Shown here: in pieces, positions 34,127-34,436 of the stretch | How positions within the stretch are numbered: position 1 is the stretch's first letter | Layout of the letters: every line of letters begins with the position of its first letter | Source of the DNA: an uncultured Clostridia bacterium | Lineage (GTDB): Bacteria > Bacillota > Clostridia > Oscillospirales > Acutalibacteraceae | Direction: 5' to 3' | Assembly: GCA_944380795.1 (NCBI GenBank) | Contig: CALWIS010000216.1 | Location: forward strand, 1 to 34,436 | DNA: 34,436 bases | Program-made: the position numbers and the translations under genes | Notes under the pieces: generated by a model | The model's input: the letters and a program-made list of their open reading frames with translations, nothing else | The model's database searches: none | What the model was told of the DNA's origin: nothing

Positions 34127-34436
34127 GATCAAAATCCTTTTCTATCACAAACTAATAGGGGGATAGCCCCTACTTCTACCCGTTTCACTTGTCAACCTAC
34201 ACGCCATTAAACTTGGAAATGCCTTTCTTCTGCGAGAAGAAAGGGCCAAAGAAGGCGCCAAAGGAACCGCTTTGGTTCCTTTGGAATCCTCCACAAAGAG
34301 TTCCGGTGCAGGAAGCTGTGCTGGAACTGCCCCGGCAAGAAAGGCCTGCGGCCTTTAGCCGTGACAGTTCAGTTAGATATTTCAAATTTTAAATTAGCTG
34401 GCTGAGAGGGAAACGCTGATACACCCACCGAGGAAG
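34127..34436. other. Intergenic region at the right edge
   Basis: No gene is seen. A TTGACA (minus strand, 34190-34195) could be a -35 for the DUF1934–argS unit, but the -10 position (TAGGGG) is poor. Near 34154-34172 is a small TAGGGG/CCCCTA-type hairpin. Most of the rest is a hairpin cluster (34222-34361). The last 46 bases are cut by the window, so any RNA starting there cannot be judged. Confidence 0.5.
34222..34361. repeat. Cluster of perfect hairpins
   Basis: Three successive perfect stems lie here. CCTTTCTTCT/AGAAGAAAGG (34222-34244) has a three-base loop. CCAAAGGAACC/GGTTCCTTTGG (34258-34284) has 11 pairs. AAAGGCC/GGCCTTT (34340-34356) is extended by CGGC/GCCG to 34361. AGTTCC/GGAACT pairs span part of 34309-34328. 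No ORF or T-run is tied to them. They look like an intergenic repetitive or insertion-derived element, but only one copy is in the window. Confidence 0.6.

Noticed and set aside
34390..34436. TPP riboswitch
   Set aside because: GGCTGAGA is present, but the ACCTGAT…GGATAAT part and the upstream GGGGTGC are not in the visible sequence.
1..34436. CRISPR array, tRNA genes, insertion sequence or prophage
   Set aside because: No regular repeats, no tRNA cloverleaf, no transposase or phage genes were seen on either strand.

Overview
The window looks like a chromosomal segment of a Gram-positive anaerobe of class Clostridia, probably Oscillospiraceae-like. The evidence is a Firmicutes-type L11/L1/L10/L7-L12 ribosomal cluster, a SepF/YlmH/DivIVA division cluster, a miaB–YlbF–mutS–mutL order like that of Bacillus, an oxygen-sensitive pyruvate formate-lyase pair, about half G+C, and strong GGAGG ribosome binding sites. 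The genus cannot be told from sequence alone. Nothing marks a prophage, integrated element or CRISPR locus; most genes are core housekeeping genes.

Layout. Positions 1–3900 (minus strand) carry rpmG–secE–nusG–rplK–rplA, then a separate promoter and L10-type attenuating leader, then rplJ–rplL. The spacers before rplK and rplA each contain an element resembling the L1-binding site of 23S rRNA. Positions 3953–5959 (minus) hold an EF-G/Tet(M)-like ribosomal-protection-type GTPase. Positions 6142–7899 (plus) hold a free-standing soluble PAS-PAS chemoreceptor-type gene with its own promoter and terminator. Positions 7929–9475 (minus) carry rsmA and a GNAT acetyltransferase with two predicted membrane helices. 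A divergent plus-strand unit from about 9689 to 13951 has a strong promoter, a long structured leader, a dCMP deaminase gene, pflB, pflA and a small PadR-like regulator.

From 27836 down to 14006 a long minus-strand run contains miaB–ylbF/ricA-like, a large hairpin with a T-run, then mutS–GNAT–mutL–miaA–HlyD-like–yggS–sepF–ylmH–divIVA–lspA–rluD. It joins tRNA modification, mismatch repair, cell division and envelope functions with very short gaps or overlaps. Upstream (27937–30644) a YhfC-like membrane protein and a large HTH protein with a 57-residue partner are divergently transcribed. The right end (30739–34126, minus) carries a DUF1934-like gene, argS and a homocysteine-methyltransferase-like protein that lacks the zinc-binding cysteines. 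The last 310 bases hold a cluster of perfect hairpins and no gene.

The most interesting candidate for something undescribed is the roughly 200-nt leader of the dCMP deaminase gene (about 9724–9928). One segment can pair either with an upstream copy of CAGAGA or with a downstream copy that overlaps the ribosome binding site. That is the architecture of a translational switch, and I could not match it to an RNA family I know. Other points worth following are the zinc-less methyltransferase-like protein, the HTH/57-residue pair, the hairpin just before mutS, and the hairpin cluster at the right edge. All calls come from reading the sequence; no search or folding program was run.
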